Assembly (NCBI GenBank): GCA_902770835.1
Contig: CACXUM010000020.1
Coordinates: forward strand, 1-44,923
Direction of reading: 5' to 3'
Length of the DNA stretch: 44,923 bases
Source of the DNA: an uncultured Bacteroidia bacterium
GTDB taxonomy: Bacteria; Bacteroidota; Bacteroidia; Bacteroidales; F082
In this document: positions 8,178 to 16,784 of the stretch, one piece after another
Layout: the number at the start of each line of letters is the position of its first letter
Numbering within the stretch: position 1 is the first letter of the stretch
Translations under genes and position numbers: made by a program
The notes under the pieces: generated by a model
Told to the model about the DNA's origin: nothing
Database searches by the model: none
Seen by the model: only the letters and a program-made list of their open reading frames with translations

Positions 8178-9035
8178 TTATTCTTCTAATAATTCATAAT
8201 CGCCTTGTATTTCCAAAGCAGGTTTGTCGGAGGCGTTCAAAGGAGAAATGACTGTCTGGCCAATTTGTTTTTCGAGGTTTTTGCGGGCTGTGTGGGCGAT
8301 TTTTCCACCTTCGTTGGCCACACTTTTGTTCTCGGCAAAAGTTTTTGGTTCCCGTGCCTTCGAAATTGCCGTTGTGGAAACTTCGGCCAACATATTCAGA
8401 ACCAATTCGATATTGGTCATGTTATCGCGCAGGTTTTCTTTCTTCAAGCCTTTGAGTTGCTTGTATTCCTTCACGGTGAGGCCGCTCCAAGCCTTGGTCA
8501 TTTCGTTGGTGAGTATCGCGTAATCCTTTTCCTCTTCAATGCCACGCGCTTTCCATTCGTCTGTCAGTTCCTTGCGCATTTCGATGCTTTGCAGGCGTTG
8601 GTTAATCCAGCCTTCGGTGTAGCCTTTGGCTCGGTAATAGTCGGCACCACGAAGGATGGCCTTTTCGGGGTCGGCGATTTCCTCAAGCCGTTGGTTACCC
8701 ACTTCGGCCAACCATAGTTTGAAAGGCTCCGCCTTGGGCGAAGGGATGGATTGGATAATTCTTAGCAACTGGCGGGTGTTTGCCACATCGGTCAATCGCA
8801 TTTTTCCGTCTGTTGAAACCATTTTCAACTGCTTACAATTTGTAAGCAGTTCGTCAGCACCTTCTTGTTTCAGACGTTTTTTGAGAACTGCCCAATAAGT
8901 ACTAGCGTTTCGAGGGGATACTTGTTCGGTCAATACCCCTACTACATCAACCACTGAAAAATACCATTCTTCGCTTTCGGCATCCCAATGGGTTCTAATT
9001 TGCTTTTGTTCAAAGAGTTTTATCTTGTCCGTCAT
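8178..9035 (-). CDS. BRO-N/DinD-like phage-antirepressor family protein
   Basis: A 285-residue protein starting MTDKIKLFEQKQIRTHW. The ATG at 9056 is excluded because it falls inside the -7 box. The N-terminal 100 residues have the BRO-N pattern (WYFSVVDVVGVLTE, YWAVLKKRLKQEG, LTDVANTRQLLRIIQSIPS). The rest matches the DinD-like extension of these proteins (GADYYRAKGYTEGWINQRLQ; TNEMTKAWSGLTVKEYKQLKG; KENLRDNMTNIELVLNMLAE; VISPLNA). BRO-N proteins are DNA-binding and are common in phages and in bacterial accessory DNA. E. coli DinD is SOS-induced and inhibits RecA, but whether that applies here is unknown. It is a stand-alone gene with its own promoter and no phage genes beside it. Confidence 0.8.
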   Translation of the reverse strand: MTDKIKLFEQKQIRTHWDAESEEWYFSVVDVVGVLTEQVSPRNASTYWAVLKKRLKQEGADELLTNCKQLKMVSTDGKMRLTDVANTRQLLRIIQSIPSPKAEPFKLWLAEVGNQRLEEIADPEKAILRGADYYRAKGYTEGWINQRLQSIEMRKELTDEWKARGIEEEKDYAILTNEMTKAWSGLTVKEYKQLKGLKKENLRDNMTNIELVLNMLAEVSTTAISKAREPKTFAENKSVANEGGKIAHTARKNLEKQIGQTVISPLNASDKPALEIQGDYELLEE

Positions 9036-9053
9036 ATTGTTGAATTGTTGGGG

Positions 9054-9084
9054 CAAAAATAATCAATTCTTTGATACGCTCAAA
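9054..9084 (-). promoter_or_regulatory. Promoter of the BRO-N gene
   Basis: On the minus strand, TTTG (9081-9084), a 19-base spacer and TATTTTTG (9054-9061). The spacing is identical to the promoter at 8046-8076. Confidence 0.8.
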
Positions 9085-9111
9085 ATTTCCATGTTTTTGT
9101 TTCGTTTTGAC

Positions 9112-9142
9112 GGCAGGGGTTCCATTACATTCCACCCCTGCC
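9112..9142. repeat. Hairpin repeat, copy 2
   Basis: GGCAGGGGT (9112-9120) and ACCCCTGCC (9134-9142) form a perfect 9-bp stem around a 13-base loop TCCATTACATTCC. It has no T tract, so it is not a standard terminator. It resembles the element at 8092-8120. Confidence 0.7.
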
Positions 9143-9156
9143 TACGAACAGGTATT

Positions 9157-9459
9157 TCAATCCCAAAAATAAAACCAACTCACCACCCTGCAAAACACCT
9201 CACGCCACCAAGCCTGTTTCAGTTCGAGGTCGACGTCTTTGGTGCGGCTGCGAAAAACATGGAACTTATAGAAAAAATTATGCGACCGCCATTCGCACAC
9301 CTGCGACTCTATATCGCGCTGGTTGACAGCCATTTCAGAATTAACCGAATCACGCAAACTTTCCAAATAAGCCCGCATGTCGGCCTTGCTTTTCACCTTG
9401 CACGAATCGTTGATATGCGTGTTGGTCGGGGTCGCTATGGCATTGGAAAGGTCTATCAT
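9157..9459 (-). CDS. Small hypothetical protein coupled to the MATE gene
   Basis: A 100-residue ORF whose ATG overlaps the stop codon of the MATE gene (ATGA), so it is probably translated by coupling. It is acidic and polar in the first half and ends with aromatic residues (WWREVFCRVVSWFYFW), perhaps an amphipathic membrane-associated tail. EWRSHNFFYKFHVFRSRTKDVDL looks like a conserved core seen in other Bacteroidales hypotheticals. No function is assigned. Confidence 0.6.
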   Translation of the reverse strand: MIDLSNAIATPTNTHINDSCKVKSKADMRAYLESLRDSVNSEMAVNQRDIESQVCEWRSHNFFYKFHVFRSRTKDVDLELKQAWWREVFCRVVSWFYFWD

Positions 9460-10823
9460 TCAGCAGGTTTGAAGACATGGCGTTGAGTGAGCATGAGCAA
9501 GAAGGCAAGCAAGGCACCGAGTACATCTGAAATGGTCATCGAGGCCCAAACTCCCGTCAGGCCATTGCCGCCCGCATTTATGAACAAGGTGGGAACAAGG
9601 TAAATCATCGGGGCGAGGAACAGCACCTGCCGCGACAGGCTCGTAACGATGGCAATCCAAGGCTTGTCGATGCTTTGGAAGAAGTTGGAATTGGTGATGG
9701 TGAAGCCCACCAAAGGAAACATCACCAACATAAAGCGCATGGCCGGCACTGCAATTTGGATGAGTTCGCCCTCCTTGGTGAAAGCCCGCAACAGGATTTG
9801 CGGAATGGTCAAGGCCAACAATGCCCCTGCAAGGCCAATCAGCACATTCACTTTCATGGTCAGGGTGTAGACGGATTTCAGCCTATGTGGATGGCCTGCG
9901 CCATAATTATAACCCGCAATGGGTTGCATCCCTTGACAAACGCCGAGAATGAGCATCACACTAAGGCTGCCAAAGGTGTTGACGATTCCGTAAGCCCCCA
10001 CAGCGAGGTCGCCGCCATAATGGATGAGTTGCTTGTTGAGCAGCGCGACCACACCCGAAGCGGCCACATTCATCAGGAAAGGACTCATGCCGATAAGCAG
10101 AATATTGCGGAAAATGTAGAGTTTAGGCTGCCACGAATGGCGACGGAAACGGATGAAGGAACTTCGTTGCAGAAAGTGCCAAATGGCAACAACACCCGTA
10201 CAACTCATTGAGATGGTTGTGGCCCATGCCGCACCCGCAATGCCCCAATCCAAAGCGTAAATGAATAAGGCATCAAGGGCGATGTTAAGGATAGCCCCGC
10301 TCACCATAATCCACATCGACTTCTTAGGATAGCCCGTGGCACGAATCAAGCCGGTAAGGTTGAAGGTGACGGTGGTCATGAACATGCCGGGCAACACAAT
10401 ATCCATGTATTCGCGGGCGTATGCGATGGTATCCGCCGACGCGCCAAACATGGTCAGAATCTTGTCCATGAAGATGTAACCGCCTGTGACAAAGAGAAAA
10501 CCGAAGATGAAAGTCAGCAACATACTATTGCCCAAAATGTCTTCGGCCCATTTGTAGTCCTTCTTGCCGAGCACAATCGACATGCGGGCAGAAGAACCCA
10601 CACCCACCAACGAGCCAAAGGCATGGATGATGTTCATGATGGGCATGGTGATGGCCAAGCCCGCAATGGCGAGCGCACCCACGCATTGCCCCAAAAACAT
10701 GCGGTCGACGATGTTGTAGACCGAAGCGATGATTTGACTCACAATCGAGGGCAACGCATACATCCACAGCAAATGGCTGATACTCTTGGTTTCTAACTCC
10801 TTTGTCCTGTCAATTTGATTCAT
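9456..10823 (-). CDS. MATE family efflux transporter
   Basis: A 455-residue inner-membrane protein with about 12 hydrophobic segments and MATE hallmarks: LPSIVSQIIASVYNIVDRMF near the N-terminus, GLAITMPIMNIIHAFGSLVGVG, and a second homologous half that includes QGMQPIAGYNYGAG. MATE proteins export drugs or metabolites in exchange for Na+ or H+; the substrate cannot be read from the sequence. The start MNQIDRTKELETKS at 10823 is preferred over 10871 because a -7 box (TACTTTTG, 10844-10851) lies between them. The downstream 100-residue ORF overlaps its stop. Confidence 0.92.
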   Translation of the reverse strand: MNQIDRTKELETKSISHLLWMYALPSIVSQIIASVYNIVDRMFLGQCVGALAIAGLAITMPIMNIIHAFGSLVGVGSSARMSIVLGKKDYKWAEDILGNSMLLTFIFGFLFVTGGYIFMDKILTMFGASADTIAYAREYMDIVLPGMFMTTVTFNLTGLIRATGYPKKSMWIMVSGAILNIALDALFIYALDWGIAGAAWATTISMSCTGVVAIWHFLQRSSFIRFRRHSWQPKLYIFRNILLIGMSPFLMNVAASGVVALLNKQLIHYGGDLAVGAYGIVNTFGSLSVMLILGVCQGMQPIAGYNYGAGHPHRLKSVYTLTMKVNVLIGLAGALLALTIPQILLRAFTKEGELIQIAVPAMRFMLVMFPLVGFTITNSNFFQSIDKPWIAIVTSLSRQVLFLAPMIYLVPTLFINAGGNGLTGVWASMTISDVLGALLAFLLMLTQRHVFKPAE

Positions 10824-10843
10824 TCCAAGCGATTTTGAGCCTG

Positions 10844-10851
10844 CAAAAGTA
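10844..10851 (-). promoter_or_regulatory. -7 box TACTTTTG of the MATE gene
   Basis: TACTTTTG on the minus strand, 20 bases before the ATG at 10823. It is part of a divergent promoter pair with the + strand gene. Confidence 0.6.
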
Positions 10852-10914
10852 ATGAAAATCTGCAAAAACATATTTGGAATAATTGTCGACTTAGGCTATT
10901 TCGTTACAAATGTG

Positions 10915-10922
10915 TATCTTTG
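10915..10922 (+). promoter_or_regulatory. -7 box TATCTTTG
   Basis: TATCTTTG lies 19 bases before the ATG at 10942. It lies inside the long upstream reading frame, so that frame is not the true start. Confidence 0.65.
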
Positions 10923-10941
10923 TGGCCTAAAACACGCTGCC

Positions 10942-12525
10942 ATGATACCCATGAGACTCTACACCGCAGGCATTGCCGATTTTGAAAGCATCAGACAGGA
11001 CGGACGCATCTATGTGGACAAAACAGACCTTATCTACAAACTGACAAAAGAATCGAAATTCGTCTTCCTCAGTCGTCCGCGCAGGTTCGGCAAAAGTTTG
11101 CTTTGCAGCACCTTGAAGTATTACTTCCAAGGCCGCAAAGACCTCTTTGAAGGATTGGCCATCGGCGAGTTGGAGAAAGACTGGAAACATTACCCTGTAT
11201 TGCATTTCGACTTGAGCCGCTGCAAAAACCAACCCGGCACGAAAGAAATCATAGTTGCCTTAGAGATGCAACTGAAAGACTACGAAACCTTATATGGCAG
11301 GGACGAAGACGAAACCACGCCAGGATTGCGTTTCGCAGGGCTTATCAAACGTGTACATAGACAGACCGGCCTGAAAGCCGTCGTCATTCTCGACGAATAC
11401 GACGCTCCCCTTTTGGACTACCTGCACCAACCCGAGCCACTGAAGGAAGTGCGCCGCATCATGCAGGAATTCTATCAGGTGGTAAAAGCCTGCGACGCCG
11501 ACGAGCAGTTTGTCTTCATCACCGGTATCACCAAGTTCAGCCAATTGAGCATCTTCTCCACGCTAAACAATCTGCGCAACATCTCCATGATGCCCCAATA
11601 CTCGGCGCTGTGCGGCATCACCAAGGCCGAACTGCAAACCGTTTTCGATGAAGACATTCAAGCCTTAGCCGACCGATACAAATGCCCCAAAGAAACAATG
11701 TTCGAAATGTTGAAACAGCAGTATGACGGCTATCACTTCAGCAATGAGTCGGACGACATCTTCAATCCGTTTAGCCTGATGAATGTGTTCACCGACCAAT
11801 GGCTTGACTATTACTGGTTCGGCAGCGGAACGCCCACCTTCCTCTTCGATGCGATGAAACGCTTCAACACGAACTTGCTTGAACTGGAGCAACTCAAAGT
11901 GCCTTCCTCCCAGTTCGATGTGCCCACCGAGGCCATGACCTCTGCCTTGCCCTTGCTCTATCAGGCGGGCTACCTCACCATCAAAGGCTATGATTTCTAC
12001 AGCAGGAACTATACCCTCGACTTCCCCAACGCCGAGGTGAAAGTGGGCTTCATGGACAATTTCCTCTCCTCGATGATGGGCATCTACAACGCCAACACGC
12101 AAGGCTTTGCAGGCAATTTCTATGCCAGTTTGATTCACCACGACATAGAAGGCGCCTTGAAACTGATGCAAGCCTTCTTCGCCTCGATTCCTTACCTCGA
12201 CTTCGGCGAAAAGGAACTTGACGACATCGCCAAATACGAGGCCTATTACGAGGTGCTGACATACGTCGTCTTCTCCATCTTCAACTACCGTACCTACACT
12301 CAGGTAAAAGTGGCGCGTGGCCGTACCGATGTGGTCGTTTTCATGCCCGATGCCGTCTATGTGATGGAACTGAAGATGCGCGGCACGGCGCAAGAGGCTC
12401 TCGACCAAATCAACTCGAAGGACTATGCGATTCCTTACCAAGCCGAGGGCAAGCCCGTCGTCAAGATTGGCCTCGCCTTCTCAAAGGAAACCAAGACCGT
12501 TTCCGACTGGATTATCGAGCAGTGA
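10942..12525 (+). CDS. AAA-ATPase-like/PD-(D/E)XK nuclease-like protein (DUF1703 type)
   Basis: A 527-residue protein, MIPMRLYTAGIADFESIRQDG... (ATG at 10951 is equally possible). The N-terminal domain is AAA-ATPase_like (PF09820 type): an IYVDKT motif, a Walker A variant FLSRPRRFGKSLL, and a Walker B AVVILDEYDAPLLD. The C-terminal part is a PDDEXK_9-type nuclease fold with RTDVVVFMPDAVYVMELKM, in which Asp and Glu-x-Lys are the expected metal ligands. This family is expanded in Bacteroidota, often as single genes, and its role is unknown; nuclease action on foreign DNA or RNA is only inferred. It has its own promoter and a strong terminator. Confidence 0.85.
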   Translation: MIPMRLYTAGIADFESIRQDGRIYVDKTDLIYKLTKESKFVFLSRPRRFGKSLLCSTLKYYFQGRKDLFEGLAIGELEKDWKHYPVLHFDLSRCKNQPGTKEIIVALEMQLKDYETLYGRDEDETTPGLRFAGLIKRVHRQTGLKAVVILDEYDAPLLDYLHQPEPLKEVRRIMQEFYQVVKACDADEQFVFITGITKFSQLSIFSTLNNLRNISMMPQYSALCGITKAELQTVFDEDIQALADRYKCPKETMFEMLKQQYDGYHFSNESDDIFNPFSLMNVFTDQWLDYYWFGSGTPTFLFDAMKRFNTNLLELEQLKVPSSQFDVPTEAMTSALPLLYQAGYLTIKGYDFYSRNYTLDFPNAEVKVGFMDNFLSSMMGIYNANTQGFAGNFYASLIHHDIEGALKLMQAFFASIPYLDFGEKELDDIAKYEAYYEVLTYVVFSIFNYRTYTQVKVARGRTDVVVFMPDAVYVMELKMRGTAQEALDQINSKDYAIPYQAEGKPVVKIGLAFSKETKTVSDWIIEQ

Positions 12526-12543
12526 TTTCTCCCTAAACCTCAA

Positions 12544-12573
12544 AAAGCGGCATCCCGGTCGGGGTGCCGCTTT
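12544..12573 (+). terminator. Rho-independent terminator
   Basis: AAAGCGGCATCCC / GGGGTGCCGCTTT forms a long GC-rich stem 18 bases after the stop of the AAA/PD-(D/E)XK gene. It also faces the end of the convergent 97-residue gene. Confidence 0.85.
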
Positions 12574-12593
12574 CCGTTTCAAGCGTGAGAGGG

Positions 12594-12887
12594 TTATTCC
12601 TCCTTGCGCTTCTTGCCGATGGCGTAGGCTGCGCCCAAGCCAATGAGTACGGCTATGCCGCTGCCCAAAGGCGCATCGGTGCCGTCAAAGTCACCAGGAT
12701 TGCCGAAGCTGTTGGGCAACAAGGGTGTGTTGTTGTTGCGCAAACCACCGGCTTGGTTGTTCATCTTACCGGCGTTCAGGTAATCGCGATACTCCTTGCT
12801 TCTTCTCAATGCGCCGCCGCCTTGCTGGGCGAATACGGTCGTCCCCATCATCAGGGCGATTGCGAGTGTCAATACTAACTTTTTCAT
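12594..12887 (-). CDS. Small exported protein with C-terminal membrane anchor
   Basis: A 97-residue protein with a signal peptide (MKKLVLTLAIALMMGTTVFAQ), a hydrophilic middle (LRRSKEYRDYLNAGKMNNQ), and a tail made of a short PLGSG motif, a hydrophobic helix (IAVLIGLGAAYAIG) and a basic end KKRKEE. This resembles the short sorting tails of small Bacteroidota proteins (PID-CTERM-like layout), but PLG instead of PID is seen, so the assignment is tentative. It is likely anchored in the inner membrane facing the periplasm. The 5' leader is a CAATTAAA-type repeat with no visible -7 box. Confidence 0.65.
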   Translation of the reverse strand: MKKLVLTLAIALMMGTTVFAQQGGGALRRSKEYRDYLNAGKMNNQAGGLRNNNTPLLPNSFGNPGDFDGTDAPLGSGIAVLIGLGAAYAIGKKRKEE

Positions 12888-12897
12888 CGTTTTATGG

Positions 12898-13013
12898 TTG
12901 TTTAATTGTTGATCGTTTAATTGTTTAATTGTTGGCTTTTAGCTTTTGGCTGTAAGCTATAAGTTAGGTTGTTGCCGGGCTTATAGCTTACAGCTTATGG
13001 CTTACAGCTTTAA
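12898..13013. repeat. Two degenerate periodic repeats in one spacer
   Basis: Bases of about 12900-12937 repeat TTTAATTG/TTGATCG. Bases of about 12940-13011 are built of 7-base units of the type RGCTTAY (GGCTTTT, AGCTTTT, GGCTGTA, AGCTATA ... GGCTTAT, AGCTTAC, AGCTTAT, GGCTTAC, AGCTTTA). The second block contains a 15-bp inverted repeat, GCTGTAAGCTATAAG / CTTATAGCTTACAGC, which may act as a terminator for the large gene ending at 13016. Confidence 0.7.
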
Positions 13014-13015
13014 AA

Positions 13016-16000
13016 TCATCTCACCACTACCTTCTGCGTTTTCACTTCATTACCATTCACGAGGCGAAGTGTGTAGACTCCCGGAGCGGCGTTCACATTG
13101 ATGCTGGCGCTGCCGTTGATGCTTTCGCTCTTCACGATGCGACCCATCACGTCAACCACTTGCAGCGTGGCGTTGCCTTCGTTGTTGACGACGAGGTTGC
13201 CATTGCTGAAGTAGGCGAAGGTCGTTGAGCCTGCCGAAACGCCGTTCTCGTTGTTGGCGGCAAACACCAAGCGGAAACGGCTCTCGTAGTCGCGGGTGGT
13301 GGCGTTGAAGGTGTAGCTCGGAGTGGCCAACAGGTCAACGTCGTTGCCCGTCATATTGTCGATGAGGTGGAGGTAGTTCATCTCCACGCCTTCTGGGTTG
13401 ACCGTGAGGGTGTATTGTCCATCGGTGTTAGCGCGGAAGTTGACAGGCATTTCGCCTTGGCCTTCGGCGCTCACGATGGCGTAGTCCTTACCGTTTTGCG
13501 GGATGTAGAGCTTGGCGGCATCGGCGTTGAAGGCGAACTTCTCCAAGCGGCTGCCCGCGTTGAAGTTGATGATGGCGTTGTCGTTCACCATGCTTGTGGC
13601 AGTGCCACGGCTCATCACCTGTTGCGCCACGGTCATTTGCAGTTGGTTGGGCTGCGAGGTTTGTTGGGTAGTAGGCTCCACGCGAGTAAAGGTAACAACC
13701 TTATTTTCGGCAGAAACTTGCACCATTGCACCTGCACAAGGATCGAGAACAACTTCCGCTGTTTTGGCTTCCAACCCACTGCCGTTGACAGCATAATAGT
13801 CGCGGTTGAGCGTGGCTTTGCAGGGGAACGGATTGCCAACAAGATTGAAGCCCGTAAGTACATCAGCAGCGCAACTCAGATTATCAGCGGGAACCGTAAC
13901 GGATTCGTTACTTGGTCGCTGTAATCCAGCAAACGATAAGGTAGTATTGGCAGGGTTGGCATACAGGTAGCCCTTGCCGTTGGCAAAATCGAAACCATCA
14001 AGGTTATCATTAATTTTATAGTTTCTCCACATGTGGTTTGCCTCCTCGTAATAATACAAGTCTGCACCGCTTCCCGTGAGAACATTAGAGGTGAGATTCT
14101 GAGCAACTGGAGAAGCGATGAAGTTCCAGCCACCAGCTGCAGGAGTAGCGCCATGAGCGACAATGTTCTTTTGCACCGTGGCAGCCACCTGACTACTTGC
14201 AAAGAGTTGTCCGCCGTCTTCGATGATAAGGTTCTCATGATCACCTTCATTGCTTAAAGTGGTTACATTAAGAACAGCCGGGCTATGGACTGTATAAATG
14301 TCCAGTTCACCAATAGTAAGGTTATTGTAGCTGGTGTTGCTGTAAAGCTCATAGTCGGTTTCATCAGCCTTCATGAAAAGGTAAACCAAAGACATGCCGC
14401 TTGATGGAGTATAGCAGCTGAAACGAGAACTTCCAGCATTATACTTGATAGTGTTGGAGACATCAGTACCTGAAATCTGCGAAACGATGGTAGCAACACC
14501 TTCAGTAATGCTGATGGTCCATTTTCCATTGTCATTTGAAGTGTTATCAGTTCTACACCTTAAAGCATTGCTAGTACCTGCATATAAATAACCTTGTGAA
14601 GCTGCATCCGTACCGTCATCATATAAAGTCCAAAGATTAGTGTTGTCGCCACTGAGCACTACTTCTCTCAGACCAGTAGGTGTGCCATAAATGAAGTTTC
14701 CAACTACGTTTACTGCAACTTGTTCGCGATAGCCGCCACTGTTTTGAGCGCCCATAGCGTATGCTGCGCCAGCATTTTTGCTGCTTGCGATGATGTAATG
14801 CCTACCAGGAATAAGGTCGTCTGCGCTGTTGACCAATGTGTAGTAAGTTCCTGAATATTCTGTAAATAAGGCGACAACAGTGACATCTTCATCAGGCATC
14901 GTGAAAGTGAATGTGCCATCATTTACTTGGGTTATAGCAACAGAGGTTCCAGGGGTTGCAGAAAGAACAACATCAATGTAACCTACGTTTTCAAGATGAT
15001 AACCTGCGGCAGGATAGACTGTCAAGGTAACGATGGTACCCTCAACAGCTGAAGAATGACTTGCCACTACCGTTCCATTTACCATATTTATAGAGTTAGT
15101 AATGTCATGCGGCTCGAGTGTGCTTACTTCATAATTAACTGTTACTGAAGTAGCGCGGCAAGCTTTTGAAATGACTACAGAGCATGGATTGTTACCATTG
15201 TTTGGGGTAACTGTGATTTTAGTACCTGAATTCTTAATAGTTGCATTAGTCCATGTATTCTCAATAAAGCCAGCTACATAATTATTAACAGCTGTTATTT
15301 CAATACTTTTTATTGTATATCCTAACACAGGTGTAAAAGAAAGGACTTGACTGCTATAAAAACGAGTATGAGTGTAATCACCACCGCCCAAATAACTGTT
15401 TGCATTGGTTTGACTATCTCCTTTATCGTTTGTCATAATGACATAGTCGCTGCTCCAAGTAACACTGGTAGTTGAGGCGGATGAATAAGAAGCTGTGGTC
15501 AAATCCCAAATTACGCAGGGCGTAAGTACCACGGTTATCGCTACATCTCCAGCTGGCATGGTGAACATGTCGTTCACTACTGGAACATTGACGTTATCGC
15601 CATAGGTCACGGTGGTGGTATAAGTGTAGCCACTCAAAGGACTAACAGAAACTGTAACTTGCTGTCCATATTCAATTTGGCCACCACTTTCCCAACCCGT
15701 TTGATTATCAACATAGATTCCAACAGCTTCTTCAGGATGTTCAGTTCCTGTAACATTCAAAGTATAACTGTACTTATTGGGAGACCATTGTGCATAAAGG
15801 GTGGTGTTTGCGCTAATGGTGAATTGGTCATCAGCAGCATATGAAGTGCCGCTACCATTGGCGGCAGTGTTCCAACCGTTGAAGGTGTGGCCAGTTTTGG
15901 CGAGGCCGCCCGTGTTACCCAAAACGGTAACTGTGTTGTTTTCCTCATCGTACTCATTGTTGTCAACTGGCACATCACCACTCGTGTTGCCGTTGCCGTT

Positions 16001-16510
16001 GTAGGTGACGGTGTAGGTAGTGGGGATGTCGCCAGCAGGAGTTCCTGTAACAGAATAATTACGTAAACGTACACCCTTTCCAGTAGGACCATACATTTGA
16101 ATCTTAAAGGCTACGGTAACATCGCCTAATGATAAAGGAGATTCCGGACTTGTATAAGAGCTGCTAGTCGGGGTGACTGTTGTCTGCTCTAAGATAACCG
16201 CATTTGTTGAAGCATTCAAAATACGAATTGTCAAAGGATGATTCGTCCCGCTACCAAAAGTAGCCACAGAATAACTAAATGACAATTCGTTATGAGGTTC
16301 AAATTGAGGGGATGTGATTGTACCATCGTCGAATTTAAGATACTGACCACCTTCAACAGTTCCACTAGTAGTCCATCCGTCAGGAACGGCATAACCACTA
16401 CTACCCGAACCCGATACTAGTGTAGTTGTTTGTCCCCATCCCCCCTTCGGTACGGCGAGCATCGCGAGGAGGGCGAGTGCTGCGGTTAGGATTGTAAATT
16501 TTTTTCTCAT
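13016..16510 (-). CDS. Large T9SS-exported surface protein with InlB-type B repeat
   Basis: A 1164-residue protein. The signal peptide is about residues 1-26 (ends GGWGQ). Residues of about 165-242 are a Listeria-Bacteroides/InlB B repeat (VTYNGNGNTSG ... GHTFNGWNTAANGSGTSY ... TLYAQW). Later come VTLTVYPAAGYHLENVGYI and FTFTMPDEDVTVVALF units of the same kind, and a beta-rich region. The C-terminus (LVVNNEGNATLQVVDVMGRI ... GVYTLRLVNGNEVKTQKVVV) is a type A T9SS sorting domain, so the protein should reach the cell surface or medium. The role is unknown; adhesion is a guess from the repeats. Coding strand use is normal for the region. Confidence 0.88.
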   Translation of the reverse strand: MRKKFTILTAALALLAMLAVPKGGWGQTTTLVSGSGSSGYAVPDGWTTSGTVEGGQYLKFDDGTITSPQFEPHNELSFSYSVATFGSGTNHPLTIRILNASTNAVILEQTTVTPTSSSYTSPESPLSLGDVTVAFKIQMYGPTGKGVRLRNYSVTGTPAGDIPTTYTVTYNGNGNTSGDVPVDNNEYDEENNTVTVLGNTGGLAKTGHTFNGWNTAANGSGTSYAADDQFTISANTTLYAQWSPNKYSYTLNVTGTEHPEEAVGIYVDNQTGWESGGQIEYGQQVTVSVSPLSGYTYTTTVTYGDNVNVPVVNDMFTMPAGDVAITVVLTPCVIWDLTTASYSSASTTSVTWSSDYVIMTNDKGDSQTNANSYLGGGDYTHTRFYSSQVLSFTPVLGYTIKSIEITAVNNYVAGFIENTWTNATIKNSGTKITVTPNNGNNPCSVVISKACRATSVTVNYEVSTLEPHDITNSINMVNGTVVASHSSAVEGTIVTLTVYPAAGYHLENVGYIDVVLSATPGTSVAITQVNDGTFTFTMPDEDVTVVALFTEYSGTYYTLVNSADDLIPGRHYIIASSKNAGAAYAMGAQNSGGYREQVAVNVVGNFIYGTPTGLREVVLSGDNTNLWTLYDDGTDAASQGYLYAGTSNALRCRTDNTSNDNGKWTISITEGVATIVSQISGTDVSNTIKYNAGSSRFSCYTPSSGMSLVYLFMKADETDYELYSNTSYNNLTIGELDIYTVHSPAVLNVTTLSNEGDHENLIIEDGGQLFASSQVAATVQKNIVAHGATPAAGGWNFIASPVAQNLTSNVLTGSGADLYYYEEANHMWRNYKINDNLDGFDFANGKGYLYANPANTTLSFAGLQRPSNESVTVPADNLSCAADVLTGFNLVGNPFPCKATLNRDYYAVNGSGLEAKTAEVVLDPCAGAMVQVSAENKVVTFTRVEPTTQQTSQPNQLQMTVAQQVMSRGTATSMVNDNAIINFNAGSRLEKFAFNADAAKLYIPQNGKDYAIVSAEGQGEMPVNFRANTDGQYTLTVNPEGVEMNYLHLIDNMTGNDVDLLATPSYTFNATTRDYESRFRLVFAANNENGVSAGSTTFAYFSNGNLVVNNEGNATLQVVDVMGRIVKSESINGSASINVNAAPGVYTLRLVNGNEVKTQKVVVR

Positions 16511-16550
16511 TTTTTTGTTGTTTTAAATGGTTAATTATTTAATTGTTTGA

Positions 16551-16593
16551 GATTTATGATTCAAGGTTTATAATTCAAAGATTTAAGATTCCT
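16551..16593. repeat. GATTCAA heptamer repeat
   Basis: GATTTAT GATTCAA GGTTTAT AATTCAA AGATTTA AGATTCC: degenerate 7-base units. The same class occurs at 28409-28463 and 30064-30110. Confidence 0.65.
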
Positions 16594-16595
16594 CT

Positions 16596-16784
16596 TTAGT
16601 TTATTGGGCTTATCATGGTAAGATACTCACCAGCGGTCATAACAGGGAGTTTCGAGTTGGTGAAATCTTTGCCGTTTCTGGTAATGACAGCCTCGGTACC
16701 AGCTTGCATTGCTGAATGATATTGCATGGCATCCTCGAAGTCCTTAAATTGAGAGACGTTTGTATCAAGAAAAAGCTTAGTCAT
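16596..16784 (-). pseudogene. PIN-domain toxin with internal deletion
   Basis: A 62-residue ORF that joins the first strand of a PIN domain (MTKLFLDTNV, with the first catalytic Asp) directly to its last third (DFKDFEDAMQYHSA-like segment, then AVITRNGKDF and LPVMTAGEYL). A normal Bacteroidota PIN toxin has about 130-140 residues, so about 70 residues are missing, including the usual central acidic residue. The reading frame is kept across the junction. It overlaps the antitoxin gene by ATGA and ends with a normal PIN tail. It should not be an active RNase, although it may still bind the antitoxin. Confidence 0.75.

Noticed and set aside
8178-9035. Part of a prophage, because of the BRO-N protein
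   Set aside because: No integrase, capsid, tail or lysis genes nearby; BRO-N genes also occur alone.
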